Below, piece after piece: positions 36,640 to 45,831 of a stretch of 64,000 nt of DNA. The stretch's first letter is position 1. Every line of letters begins with the position of its first letter. Origin of the DNA: JBBQWZ01 sp043788745 (GTDB taxonomy: Bacteria > Acidobacteriota > Terriglobia > Bryobacterales > Bryobacteraceae); the NCBI GenBank assembly GCA_043788745.1, contig JAYVTO010000003.1:31111-95110 (forward strand), in the 5' to 3' direction. The notes beneath the pieces were generated by a model, which saw nothing but the letters and a program-made list of their open reading frames with translations, searched no databases and had not been told where the DNA came from. The position numbers were made by a program, and so were the translations under genes.

Positions 36640-37602
36640 ATGATCAAGGTCGAAGGCCTTACGAAGCGATACGCCCGCCATGTGGCGGTCGATAACATCT
36701 CGTTTGAAGTGACGAAGGGCGAAATCGTCGGATTCCTCGGGCCGAATGGCGCGGGCAAGACGACCACGATGCGCGTGCTGACGTCGTTTCTGCCGCCTAC
36801 GTCGGGCTCGGCGAACGTCGCCGGCTACGACGTGGTCGACAGTCCGATGGAGGTGAAGAAGCGCATCGGCTACCTGCCGGAAACGCCACCACTTTATCCC
36901 GAGATGGAAGTGGGCGAGTACCTCACGTTCGTCGGCCAGTTGAAGGGACTCAAGGGCCCCGATCTCGCCAAGCGCGTTGACGAAGTCGCAGGACGGTGCG
37001 CGGTAGGCGATGTCAAGGCGAAGCTGATCGCGAAGCTGTCGAAAGGCTATCGGCAGCGCGTGGGCTTGGCGCAAGCGATTATCCACAACCCCGATGTGCT
37101 GATTCTCGACGAGCCGACCTCCGGACTCGATCCGAAGCAGATCATCGAGACTCGTGAGCTTATCGAGAGCCTCGCCGGCGATCACACGATCATCCTCAGC
37201 ACGCACATTCTGCCTGAAGTCGAGGCGATTTGTTCGAAGGTGATCATCATCGCGCGCGGCAAAGTGGTCGCAACCGATACGGTCGAAAATCTAACGGCGC
37301 GCCTGCGTGGCGTCGAGACGGTCGCTGTCGAACTAATCAGCCGCTCCGGCGAGCTGGACGTTCCGGCGGCGCAGACCAAGCTCGAACAAGTGGCGGGCGT
37401 CAGCCGCGTCGTCTTCAAGGAAAGCAAGAACGCAAAGCATCGCTTTGAGGTCGAAAGCCTGCAGGGACGCAACATTCGCGGCGACCTGGCGCGCTCGATC
37501 GTCGAAGCCGGTTGGGATTTGAATGAGCTGCATACCGCAGCACTGAGTCTGGAAGAGATCTTCCTGCAATTAACGACTCCGGAGCAGGGAGGTGCGCAAT
37601 GA
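36640..37602 (+). CDS. Gld-type ABC transporter ATPase
   Basis: 320-residue ATPase: Walker A GPNGAGKTTTMRVLTSF, signature LSKGYRQRVGLAQ, Walker B VLILDEPTSGLDP, and a long C-terminal extension. It matches GldA-like proteins. Overlaps the permease gene by 4 nt (ATGA). First gene of a four-gene operon with a membrane protein, a Gldg_ABC protein and a DUF4340 protein. Confidence 0.88.
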   Translation: MIKVEGLTKRYARHVAVDNISFEVTKGEIVGFLGPNGAGKTTTMRVLTSFLPPTSGSANVAGYDVVDSPMEVKKRIGYLPETPPLYPEMEVGEYLTFVGQLKGLKGPDLAKRVDEVAGRCAVGDVKAKLIAKLSKGYRQRVGLAQAIIHNPDVLILDEPTSGLDPKQIIETRELIESLAGDHTIILSTHILPEVEAICSKVIIIARGKVVATDTVENLTARLRGVETVAVELISRSGELDVPAAQTKLEQVAGVSRVVFKESKNAKHRFEVESLQGRNIRGDLARSIVEAGWDLNELHTAALSLEEIFLQLTTPEQGGAQ

Positions 37603-38366
37603 CCAATACATGGGTAATTTGTAAAAAAGAATTGAACGGATATTTTCGTTCGCCGATTGCCTACGGGCTGATGGCGTTCTTCTCGCTGATCGCGGGCTGG
37701 TTCTTCTACGTGGCAGTTTCGATCTTCGTCCAGCGCGGCATGGAAAGCCAGATGATGGGCCGGTCGATGCCGATGGACGTCAACGAATGGGTGATCCGGC
37801 CGGTGCTCTCAAACCTGAGCGTCGTCGGGCTCTTCATGATTCCAATGATTACGATGCGGCTGTTCGCCGAAGAGAAGCGATCGGGCACCTACGAACTGCT
37901 CGCCACTTCGCCGATCCGCGACTACGAAATCATTTGGGGCAAGTGGCTGGCCGCGCTGATGCTGTGGGCCGTGCTGCTGGGCTTTTCGCTGATCAACATC
38001 GGCATTCTGTTCGCTTACGGCAAGCCCGATTGGAAGCCGTTGTTGGTCGGCTATCTCGGTTTGCTGCTGCAAGGCGGATGCCTGCTCGCTCTCGGCACGT
38101 TTATTTCAACGACAACGAAAAATCAAATTGTGGCGGGCGTCGCGAGCTTCGCGATCTGCCTGCTGCTGTGGATTCTCGAATGGGTCAGCGCCTACGAGAC
38201 GGCGGCGTGGGCCAAAGTAGTTTCCTACCTCAGCGTGCTGACGCACTTTGAAGCGTTCTCGAAAGGGGTCATCGACACGAAGGACCTTATCTACTACGCC
38301 TCGATGATTTTCCTGGGGCTCTTTTTGACGAAGCGGGCACTTGAGAGCACGCGGTGGAGGGCCTAG
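37599..38366 (+). CDS. GldF-like ABC permease
   Basis: 255 residues with six hydrophobic segments. FAEEKRSGTYELLATSPIRD is the ABC-2 coupling motif. In gliding Bacteroidetes GldF works with GldA and GldG; outside that phylum the same trio has no gliding partners and an unknown substrate. Confidence 0.85.
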   Translation: MTNTWVICKKELNGYFRSPIAYGLMAFFSLIAGWFFYVAVSIFVQRGMESQMMGRSMPMDVNEWVIRPVLSNLSVVGLFMIPMITMRLFAEEKRSGTYELLATSPIRDYEIIWGKWLAALMLWAVLLGFSLINIGILFAYGKPDWKPLLVGYLGLLLQGGCLLALGTFISTTTKNQIVAGVASFAICLLLWILEWVSAYETAAWAKVVSYLSVLTHFEAFSKGVIDTKDLIYYASMIFLGLFLTKRALESTRWRA

Positions 38367-38395
38367 GCCCGACATCAGGCAGGAGAAAATAACCG

Positions 38396-39763
38396 ATGAA
38401 CACTGCGTGGATGAAGACCAGACAAACCAAGTATTCGGTGTACGTGACCGTCTACATTTTGATCGTGCTCGGCGTACTGGGCATGGCCAATTTCCTTGCT
38501 CAGCGCTACAACAAGAGCTTCGATTCGACGGCGAACAGGCGGTTCAGCCTCTCGGACCAGACGGAGAAAGTCGTCCGCAATCTCAAGGACGAAGTCAAGA
38601 TTAAGTACTTCGACAAGACCGCACAATTCCAGCCCGCCCGCGACCTGCTCGATCGTTACAAGAATCTCTCGACGAAGCTGACGGTCGACTACATCGATCC
38701 CGACAAGAAGCCGCAGGTCGCCAAGGCTGCGGGCGTTGCCAGCTACGGCCAGATTTTCCTCGAGACGGGCAGCAAGAAGCAGGAAGCGAAATCGCTGACC
38801 GAAGAAGAACTCACCAGCGGCATCATTCGGCTGCTGAAGGGCGGCGAGCGCCGCGTGTGTTCCGTCACTGGCTCCGGCGAGCATGGCTTCGACGATTCCA
38901 CGCGGGCCGGTTATTCGCAGTTCAAAGAGCTGATCGAGAAGAACAACTATAAGACGCAAGCGATCAGCCTGCTGAGCGGCGACATTCCGAAGGAATGCAC
39001 CATCGTCCTGGTCGGCGGCCCGAAGCGCGACTATATCGACAGCGTGGTCGCGAAGCTGAAAGCCTTCGTCGAAGGCGGCGGCCGCGTGCTCGTGTTCGTC
39101 GATCCGCCCCTAAAGATGGGTCAGGAGATCGACGAGAACAACGCTCTGCTGGCGCAGCTCGGCGCGTGGGGCGTCACCATAAACAAAGATCTCGCCCTCG
39201 ACACCAGCGGCATGGGCCAGCTTGTCGGCCTGAGCGAAGTTGTGCCGCTGGTGGTCAGCTATGAACGGCATCCGATTGTGCGAGAGATGAAGGATAGCGC
39301 GACGGCGTTCCCTGTGGCACGAACCCTCGATGTCAAGAACGGCGAAAAGACCACGGTTGAGAAGCTGTTCTCGACTTCGGAAAACGCATTCGCTACTTTG
39401 GACCTCTCTTCCGCCGAAGTGAAGCGGACCGACAAAGACAGGAAGGGTCCGCTCAATCTCGGCGCGGCGGGCGTTTACAAGACGGGCCAGGAAGGCAAGG
39501 AAGGCCGCTTTGTGGTCGTCGGATCCTCGGGCTTCGTCGCAAACAACATCCTGCGCTTCAACGGAAATCGCGACCTCGCGATGAACATGCTGAATTGGCT
39601 CTCCTCCGACGAGGACCTGATCTCGATCCGTCCCAAGGAGCCCGAAGATCGCCGCATCACGATGAACGTCCGGCAGCGCAATCTGCTGTTCTACTTCAGC
39701 GTGATCTTCCTGCCGCTGCTCGCGGTCGCGTCTGGACTCGGCGTCTGGTGGAAGCGGAGGTAA
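38396..39763 (+). CDS. GldG-like auxiliary ABC protein (Gldg_ABC domain)
   Basis: 455 residues: an N-terminal membrane anchor (YSVYVTVYILIVLGVLGMAN), a large extracytoplasmic domain with KIKYFDKTAQFQPARDLLD and RRVCSVTGSGEHGFDD, and a C-terminal helix (LLFYFSVIFLPLLAVASGLG). The domain order fits Gldg_ABC/ABC_transp_aux proteins. Confidence 0.85.
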   Translation: MNTAWMKTRQTKYSVYVTVYILIVLGVLGMANFLAQRYNKSFDSTANRRFSLSDQTEKVVRNLKDEVKIKYFDKTAQFQPARDLLDRYKNLSTKLTVDYIDPDKKPQVAKAAGVASYGQIFLETGSKKQEAKSLTEEELTSGIIRLLKGGERRVCSVTGSGEHGFDDSTRAGYSQFKELIEKNNYKTQAISLLSGDIPKECTIVLVGGPKRDYIDSVVAKLKAFVEGGGRVLVFVDPPLKMGQEIDENNALLAQLGAWGVTINKDLALDTSGMGQLVGLSEVVPLVVSYERHPIVREMKDSATAFPVARTLDVKNGEKTTVEKLFSTSENAFATLDLSSAEVKRTDKDRKGPLNLGAAGVYKTGQEGKEGRFVVVGSSGFVANNILRFNGNRDLAMNMLNWLSSDEDLISIRPKEPEDRRITMNVRQRNLLFYFSVIFLPLLAVASGLGVWWKRR

Positions 39764-39766
39764 CGG

Positions 39767-41131
39767 ATGCGCTTCGGAAGCATGCTGGCCGCGGCGGTAG
39801 TGCTGGCGGCTTTGGGCGTTGGCGTCTGGTGGTCGAACAAGTCGACGAAGGAAGAAGAGGGCAAGCCGTCGGCGAAAGAGGCGGCTGAGCGCCCGAAGCT
39901 GCTCGCTATCCCCGACCCCGACATCAAAAGGGTTGACATCACGCGCAAAGACGGCGAGCGTGTCGTGTTGAATCGCCTCGACGCAGCCAAGTGGGAAATA
40001 CTGGAGCCGCAGAAACTCGGCGGTGACACCGACACCATGATCACCGTGCTCACGCAGTTCGGCGACATGAAGGCCGATCGCCTCGTCGAAGACAAGGCCA
40101 CCGACCTCGTGCAGTTCGGCCTGGACACACCGTCGTTGAAGGTGGCCGTTGGCAAAAAGGACGGCAAGACCGACACTCTCGAGTTCGGCGACGACACGCC
40201 GGCAGGCTCGGGCGTTTTCGTCAAGCTGGCCGGCGACGCGCGCGTCTTCGTCGTGAACAGCTCGATCCGCTCCGCACTCGATAAGACGTGGAAAGATCTC
40301 CGCGATAAGCGCCTGCTGCTGATCGACACCGAGAAGGTCAGCCGCATCGAACTCAGCGCAAAGAAGCAGTCCGTCGAATTCGGCCGAATCGGCGCGAACG
40401 AATGGCAGATCGTCAAGCCGAAGCCGATGCGCGCCGACGGATGGCAGATCGAGGAAGTGCTCCGCAAACTCAAAGAGGCGAAGATGGATCCGACGGTTTC
40501 GGAAGACGACGCAACGAAGGCAGCGGCCGGCTTTGGGGCCGGAACACCGGTGGCTGTCGTGAAAGTTACCGATCCGGCAGGCACACAGCAGTTCGAAGTT
40601 CGCAAGATCAAGGATGACTTCTGGGCGAAGTCGACCGCCGTCGCTGGCGTCTTCAAGGTAACGAAGGATCTCGCGGGCAGCGTCGATAAGGCGATCGACG
40701 ACTTCCGCAATCGTAAGGTCTTCGACTTTGGTTTCTCCGATCCGACGAAGGTCTCATTCAAGGACGGCGGCCAGGAAAAGACCTTCCAGAAGTCCGGCGA
40801 AGGTTGGGTTAGCGGCGGCAAGCCGATGGATCCGCCCACCGTGCAAGCGCTGATCGATCGTCTTCGTGATCTCTCGGCCAAGAAGTTCGCCGACACCGGC
40901 AACGTCGCCTCCGACGTCGAGATCACGATTGTCTCGAATGAAGGCAAGCGCACCGAGAAGATCGTTGTGGCGAAGTCGGGCGATACGTGCAGAGCCAAGC
41001 GCGAAGGCGAAGCAACCGTCTACGAACTCGACCCAACCGCACTCGACGAACTCCGTAAAGCGGTGGGCGATGTGAAGCCGCCTGCGCCGCCAGCGGCGTC
41101 CGACAAGAAGACCGACGCGAAGAAGAAATAA
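39767..41131 (+). CDS. DUF4340 membrane-anchored protein
   Basis: 454 residues. A single N-terminal anchor (MLAAAVVLAALGVGVWW) is followed by two repeats of the DUF4340 fold (RVVLNRLDAAKWEILEPQ, then KTFQKSGEGWVSGGKPMD) and a Lys/Pro tail. GGAGG precedes the ATG. Consistently linked to GldG-like ABC genes in many phyla, so it is probably an extracytoplasmic partner of the transporter. Confidence 0.82.
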   Translation: MRFGSMLAAAVVLAALGVGVWWSNKSTKEEEGKPSAKEAAERPKLLAIPDPDIKRVDITRKDGERVVLNRLDAAKWEILEPQKLGGDTDTMITVLTQFGDMKADRLVEDKATDLVQFGLDTPSLKVAVGKKDGKTDTLEFGDDTPAGSGVFVKLAGDARVFVVNSSIRSALDKTWKDLRDKRLLLIDTEKVSRIELSAKKQSVEFGRIGANEWQIVKPKPMRADGWQIEEVLRKLKEAKMDPTVSEDDATKAAAGFGAGTPVAVVKVTDPAGTQQFEVRKIKDDFWAKSTAVAGVFKVTKDLAGSVDKAIDDFRNRKVFDFGFSDPTKVSFKDGGQEKTFQKSGEGWVSGGKPMDPPTVQALIDRLRDLSAKKFADTGNVASDVEITIVSNEGKRTEKIVVAKSGDTCRAKREGEATVYELDPTALDELRKAVGDVKPPAPPAASDKKTDAKKK

Positions 41132-41155
41132 GACGGCTGACTGCTGTACAAGGCA

Positions 41156-42520
41156 ATGAGCGCACTCGTCACCGACCTCTATCAGCTGACCATGGCCGCC
41201 GGCTATTGGGAGGCCGGCAAGGCGCAGGAGCGCGCGACGTTCGATCTCTTCGTCCGCCGATTACCGAAGTACCGCAACTTCGTGATCGCAGCCGGATTGC
41301 AACAGGCCGTCGAATACCTGCTCTCCTTGCGTTTCACCAAAGAAGAGATCGCGTATCTGCGAGGCCTCCCCCAGTTCCGCACGGTGCGATCCGACTTCTT
41401 CGAGATGCTCGCGGAGTTCCGCTTCACGGGCGATGTCTTCGCGGTCCGCGAAGGCACGCCGCTCTTCGCGGGCGAACCCTTTCTGACGATCCGCGCGCCG
41501 CTGATCGAAGCGCAGATTCCGGAAACATTTCTGCTCGCGACCATAGGCTTCCAGTCGATGATTGCGACCAAAGCCGCGCGCGTCGTCAAAGCGGCCACCG
41601 GCCGCGCCGTCGTTGAGTTTGGAACACGCAGAGCGCATTCCCCCGAAGCCGGCGTCCTCGCAGGACGCGCCGCTTATATCGCCGGGTGCATCGGCACGAG
41701 CAACGTCGCCACCGGCTTCCGCTACGGCGTTCCCGTGTTCGGAACCGCGGCACATTCGTGGGTTCTCTCCTTCGCCAACGAACGCGAGGCACACGCGCGC
41801 CTGCAGCAACTGTTAGGCGCTAACACCGCCTATCTCATCGACACCTACGACACGCTCGAGGGCGCGCGCCAAGCCGCTTCCCTCGGCAGGCCGCTCTGGG
41901 GAGTCCGTCTCGATAGCGGCAATCTCGTCGAACTTGTGCCGGCCGTGCGAAAGATTATGGATGACGCCGGATTGCGGGACGCGAAGATCATGGCGACCGG
42001 CGACCTCAACGAATACAAAATCCACGAGCTCGTCGCGGCCGGGGTCCCCATCGACAGCTTCGGCGTCGGTACCGATCTGGCCACCTCGTCCGATTCGCCG
42101 AGCATGGGCGTGATCTACAAAATGGTCGAGCTCGAAGGTGCGGAAGGCCATCGCTACACGGCAAAGTTCAGCGACGGCAAATCGACGTGGCCCGGCTCAA
42201 AGCAAGTGTTCCGTTACGCGAACCGCGATCTGATTGGGCGTTCGAGCGAATGCCCCGATTGCGGCCCAGGATCCGAACCTTGCGAAGCTCTGTTACGCCC
42301 CGTGGTGCTCGGCGGTCAACTGATGGAGCCACTGCCCACCATCGACGAATCGCGAGACTACGCCGCAAAAGCCATCGCCGCGCTGCCCGCGCCCTGCCAC
42401 AGCCTGTACGATCACGAAGTTCCGTATCGCGTCGAGTACAGCGCTGACCTGATGGCCCTCGCCGAGCGGGTGCGCCTCGGCCTTGCCCGCGTCTCGCTCG
42501 TGGCGCGCTCAGCGGAGTAA
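41156..42520 (+). CDS. pncB: Nicotinate phosphoribosyltransferase
   Basis: 454 residues. Converts nicotinate and PRPP to nicotinate mononucleotide. N-terminal TDLYQLTMAAGYWEAGKA is highly family-typical; VEFGTRRAHSPEAG and AAHSWVLSFANE carry active-site residues, and GVRLDSGNLVEL and GVGTDLATSSD complete the phosphate-binding barrel. Directly followed by nicotinamidase, forming an NAD-salvage operon. Confidence 0.93.
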   Translation: MSALVTDLYQLTMAAGYWEAGKAQERATFDLFVRRLPKYRNFVIAAGLQQAVEYLLSLRFTKEEIAYLRGLPQFRTVRSDFFEMLAEFRFTGDVFAVREGTPLFAGEPFLTIRAPLIEAQIPETFLLATIGFQSMIATKAARVVKAATGRAVVEFGTRRAHSPEAGVLAGRAAYIAGCIGTSNVATGFRYGVPVFGTAAHSWVLSFANEREAHARLQQLLGANTAYLIDTYDTLEGARQAASLGRPLWGVRLDSGNLVELVPAVRKIMDDAGLRDAKIMATGDLNEYKIHELVAAGVPIDSFGVGTDLATSSDSPSMGVIYKMVELEGAEGHRYTAKFSDGKSTWPGSKQVFRYANRDLIGRSSECPDCGPGSEPCEALLRPVVLGGQLMEPLPTIDESRDYAAKAIAALPAPCHSLYDHEVPYRVEYSADLMALAERVRLGLARVSLVARSAE

Positions 42521-42523
42521 ACC

Positions 42524-43105
42524 ATGCGAACCGCTTTCTTTGACGTCGATACGCAGATGGATTTCCTCTATCCCGCGGGTGCTTTGTATGTCCCGGGAGC
42601 GGAGTTCGTCGAACACGCCGCCGCGCGCCTGAATCGCTATGCGGCGCAGCACGGCGCGATGGTGATCGCGACCATGGACGCGCACGCCGAGAACGACATT
42701 GAGTTCCGCGACTGGCCGGCGCACTGCGTCGCAGGAACCCTCGGCCGGCGAAAGCCAGCCGCGACGTTGCTCGACCAGCGAGTCGTGGTTTCGAATGCAA
42801 TTGGCGAACTACGCCTCGCTGGCGTCGAGCAGGTGCTGCTCGAAAAGCAAACTTTCAATTGTTTCTCGAACCCGCAATTGCTCGCCATCCTCCGGCACCT
42901 TCAGCCGGAACGTTGCGTCGTCTACGGCGTAGTCACCGAGATCTGCGTGCAGTTCGCCGCGATGGGATTGCTCGCAACCGGATTGCCCGTCTCGATCGTC
43001 TCCGACGCCGTCAAGGAGCTAGACGCCGCGAAGCGCGACGCATTCTACGCAGAGTTCCAAGACCACGGCGGTGCCCTCACGACGATCGCTGAAGTCTGTC
43101 AGTAG
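42524..43105 (+). CDS. pncA: Nicotinamidase (isochorismatase family)
   Basis: 193 residues. Hydrolyses nicotinamide to nicotinate, the substrate of the preceding gene product 3 nt upstream. Catalytic Asp in DVDTQMDFLYPAGAL, Lys in LLEKQTFNCF, and Cys in VYGVVTEICVQFAA form the family triad; ATMDAHAENDIEF supplies metal contacts. Confidence 0.87.
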   Translation: MRTAFFDVDTQMDFLYPAGALYVPGAEFVEHAAARLNRYAAQHGAMVIATMDAHAENDIEFRDWPAHCVAGTLGRRKPAATLLDQRVVVSNAIGELRLAGVEQVLLEKQTFNCFSNPQLLAILRHLQPERCVVYGVVTEICVQFAAMGLLATGLPVSIVSDAVKELDAAKRDAFYAEFQDHGGALTTIAEVCQ

Positions 43106-43117
43106 TAGAGTTTCGGT

Positions 43118-43807
43118 ATGGCGGCAAAGACATCGTTGACGGTGGCCGATCTCGAACGCATGCCGGACATCCACTCCCGAAATGTGGAGCTCGATGAAGG
43201 AGAATTGATCGAGATTGCTGCAGCATCGGAAGATCACGGAAACCTCGAACTCGAAATCGCATTCTTGCTGAAGCGATTTGCCAAGGAACACGACCTCGGC
43301 AGGGTCTACGCCGGCGACACCGGATTTCGCCTCAACGATGGCACACTCCGCAGCCCGGATGTCGCCTTCCTACGCAAAGCGCGCGTTGAGCAAGTGCGCA
43401 GCACCGGATTCGAGAATGGCGCGCCTGATCTCGCAGTCGAGATCTTTTCGCCCTCCGATTCTGTCGCGCAATTGATGCGGAAAGTGAAGCAGTATTTCGC
43501 CGCCGGAACGCATACTGTTTGGATCGTGTATCCCGAGCGGCGCGAAATCCACGCGCTCGAGGCCTCAGGCGCGGACCGCATCCTGCAAGCAGCCGATATC
43601 ATCGACGCGCAAGAACTTCTGCCCGGCTTCTCTACGCCCATCGCCGCCGTTCTTCGCCGAGGAACGTACCGGGTTGAACCCCGACCGCAAGGGAGGGGAC
43701 CCACAGCGCGCCGATTGTCCGAGCAAACACCAGGATTCTGTTCTGCGAACCCACACACAATCCCCCCGCCAACCCACCCACCGACCATAATCGGAGAAAC
43801 GGTATGA
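43118..43807 (+). CDS. Uma2-family (DUF820) putative nuclease
   Basis: 229 residues. The PD-(D/E)xK-like core is visible: RLNDGTLRSPDVAFLRK, DLAVEIFSPSD and HTVWIVYPERREI. Family members are common in soil bacteria and of unknown function. The usual fold ends near residue 190; the last 40 residues (Pro/Arg-rich, ending PTIIGETV) are not family-like. They run up to the duplicated iorA fragment, so the true C-terminus was probably replaced by the rearrangement. Confidence 0.75.
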   Translation: MAAKTSLTVADLERMPDIHSRNVELDEGELIEIAAASEDHGNLELEIAFLLKRFAKEHDLGRVYAGDTGFRLNDGTLRSPDVAFLRKARVEQVRSTGFENGAPDLAVEIFSPSDSVAQLMRKVKQYFAAGTHTVWIVYPERREIHALEASGADRILQAADIIDAQELLPGFSTPIAAVLRRGTYRVEPRPQGRGPTARRLSEQTPGFCSANPHTIPPPTHPPTIIGETV

Positions 43808-43937
43808 TCGAAATCCATTGTCAACGGGCAAGCACGTGAATTCGACGGCGACGAGCCTCTCCTCTGGTAGGTGTGACGAACTGGACCTCACCGGCTCCAA
43901 GTTCGGTTGCGGCATAGGTCTCCGCGGAGCCGGCACC
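43799..43937 (+). pseudogene. 5' fragment of a duplicated iorA (2Fe-2S) gene
   Basis: About 135 bp closely match the start of the intact gene at 45832, including the context GGTATGATCGAA, the coding run TTCGACGGCGACGAGCCTCT, and GACCTCACCGGCTCCAAGTT. Small indels and a TAG break the frame and it ends after about 45 codons. A CATAAT just upstream parallels the TATAAT before the intact copy, so the duplicate included the promoter region. Confidence 0.8.
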
Positions 43938-44009
43938 GCAAATCCCCCCGCACCTTCGGCGGAACCCGTGCCCATGGCGCTCGCACTCTCCACGCAACCA
44001 TCTCGAAGA

Positions 44010-44184
44010 CAACGCAATCTACGAAAAGCTTCGCCACAGGTTCCGCGGCGAATTCTTCAATTTCACGAACACTGTCCGCTTCGCGCCGCCCAATCAGGTC
44101 TTCGGCAATCCGCAGTTCGGCCAAGTGCTCAGCCAACTCAATCAGCACCGAATCTTGCAGTTTGGTGTCAAACTGAGTTTCTAA
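44010..44184 (+). pseudogene. C-terminal tail of an Oar-like TonB-dependent receptor
   Basis: In the frame ending with TAA 44182-44184 the sequence reads RGEFFNFTNTVRFAPPNQVF, GNPQFGQVLSQLNQ and ILQFGVKLSF, ending in the Phe expected of an outer-membrane barrel. About 55 residues remain; the rest of the receptor is absent. It abuts the iorA fragment. Confidence 0.7.
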
Positions 44185-44210
44185 ACTTCATCCGCACCCC
44201 GAGGAGTCCC

Positions 44211-45638
44211 ATGTATCGGCGTACGTTTCTTCAATCGACGGCAGGCCTCGCCGCCATGCCCGCCGCGGCGGACTGGCAGCAGCCCGCCGCCTCCCAACCC
44301 GCTGCCCGCCCCAACGTCATCTGGTTGTTCGGCGACCAGCACCGCGCCCAGGCGCTCTCCTGCCACGGCGACCCCAACGCGCGCACGCCCAACGTCGACA
44401 ACCTCGCTACCAACGGAGTCACCTTCACCAACGCCGTCGCCGGCTTCCCCCTCTGTTGCCCCTTCCGCGGTTCGCTGCTCAGCGGACGCTACCCGCACCA
44501 TTGCGTCCCCGGTCACGAATATCCGCTGCCGGACGGCCAAAAAACCATCGCCCATACGTTTCAGGAAAACGGGTATCGCACGGCCTATTTCGGCAAGTGG
44601 CACCTCTCCGGCTGGCACGAGCGCGACGGGCGTGCCGCCTTCTACGTCACCGATCCGAACAAGCGCGGCGGCTTTGAGACCTGGGCCGGCTACGACAACA
44701 ACAACAGCCAGTACGATTCCTGGATCCACGGCGGCACCGGCAAAGACGCCTTTCACTATCGCCTGCCCGGCTACGAAACCGACGAGCTCTCGAATCTCTT
44801 CATCAATTACCTGAAGGACCGCGGCGGCGAGCAGAACCGCCCTGGAGCAAAGCCCTTCTTCGCCGCTCTCTCGGTCCAGCCACCGCACGATCCCTATGTC
44901 GCGCCGCCGGAATACATGGCCCGCTACAATCCCGCCAAGCTGGAGATGCGCGCCAATGTGCCCGGCGTCCGCGGCCTCCAGGAGACCGCGCGCCGCGAGC
45001 TCGCCGGCTACTACGCCATGATCGAAAACTGGGACGCCAACGTCGGGCGCATTCGCAAAGCGCTGGCCGATTCCGGTCTGGCCCGCAACACCCACATCCT
45101 TTTCTTCAGCGATCACGGCGACATGCATGGTTCTCAAGGCCTGTACCGCAAGACGAATCCCTTCGAGGAGTCCATCCGCATTCCGTTCATCATGGGCGGC
45201 GAAATCGATCGCTACCAAGGCAGGGCGGTCGGCCAGATGCCTGTCGTTCTCAACCACGTCGACATCGCGCCCACCACGCTGGGCCTTTGCGGAATCAAGA
45301 GGCCGTCTTTCATGGAAGGCGCGGATCTCTCGCACCACCGCATCCCGAAAGAGGCAGCGCAGGCCGAGCCGGATTCCGCCTACCTGCAGAACGTCATCCC
45401 CACCGGCCATCCGAACAGCATCAACCGCCCCTACCGCGGAGTCGTTACGAAAGACGGCTGGAAGTACGCGTCCTTCGCCGGCGTCCCCTGGCTGCTCTAC
45501 AATCTGAACGAAGATCCCTACGAGCAGGTCAACCTCGCCCACAACAATCGCTACGCCGCAGAACGCAAAAAGCTCGCCACTCGCGTGCGTCAGTGGATCT
45601 CCGACACGAACGACACCTTCGACTTTCCCGCCGCCTGA
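44211..45638 (+). CDS. Tat-exported sulfatase
   Basis: 475 residues from ATG 44211 with GAGGAG just upstream. MYRRTFLQSTAGLAAMPAAA is a Tat-like signal. The formylglycine site is C82 in LCCPFRGSLLSGRYP (C-x-P-x-R). Metal ligands are in FGDQHRAQAL and FFSDHGDMHGSQGL. It hydrolyses a sulfate ester, possibly of a polysaccharide. It needs a formylglycine-generating enzyme or anSME, not seen in this window. A longer frame upstream reads through the pseudogene scar and is not coding. Confidence 0.88.
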   Translation: MYRRTFLQSTAGLAAMPAAADWQQPAASQPAARPNVIWLFGDQHRAQALSCHGDPNARTPNVDNLATNGVTFTNAVAGFPLCCPFRGSLLSGRYPHHCVPGHEYPLPDGQKTIAHTFQENGYRTAYFGKWHLSGWHERDGRAAFYVTDPNKRGGFETWAGYDNNNSQYDSWIHGGTGKDAFHYRLPGYETDELSNLFINYLKDRGGEQNRPGAKPFFAALSVQPPHDPYVAPPEYMARYNPAKLEMRANVPGVRGLQETARRELAGYYAMIENWDANVGRIRKALADSGLARNTHILFFSDHGDMHGSQGLYRKTNPFEESIRIPFIMGGEIDRYQGRAVGQMPVVLNHVDIAPTTLGLCGIKRPSFMEGADLSHHRIPKEAAQAEPDSAYLQNVIPTGHPNSINRPYRGVVTKDGWKYASFAGVPWLLYNLNEDPYEQVNLAHNNRYAAERKKLATRVRQWISDTNDTFDFPAA

Positions 45639-45814
45639 CATGCCTACCAGGCCACGAGCTGCGAACGGCTGGCGATCCGCGCCGGGCCTGGCATGATGGC
45701 CAATCAAAAGCTGCCGGCATTTTGGGGACGCCCCCCGTCTCCGTGATCCTAACGTTCCAGTCCGCGCCGAATGCTAGGCAGCGGGGGTGCCTTCGCACGG
45801 GTTCCCTGCCAGTC

Positions 45815-45820
45815 TATAAT
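45815..45820 (+). promoter_or_regulatory. -10 TATAAT before iorA
   Basis: Perfect TATAAT, 11 nt before ATG 45832. Predicted leader about 4 nt. Otherwise the 193-nt gap after the sulfatase holds nothing I recognise. Confidence 0.5.
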
Positions 45821-45831
45821 CAAGCAACGGT

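Noticed and set aside
39691..40998. 435-residue minus-strand ORF opposite the DUF4340 gene
   Set aside because: Mirror frame of a high-GC coding gene; Ser/Pro/Arg-rich with no domain. The plus strand has anchor, RBS and operon context.
43818..44210. N-terminal extension of the sulfatase to 606 residues
   Set aside because: It reads through the iorA and TonB-receptor fragments in unrelated frames; ATG 44211 has GAGGAG and a Tat signal.
44181..45707. 508-residue minus-strand ORF opposite the sulfatase
   Set aside because: Antisense shadow; Gly/Val/Asp-rich composition is the complement of normal codon usage, while the plus strand has the FGly motif.
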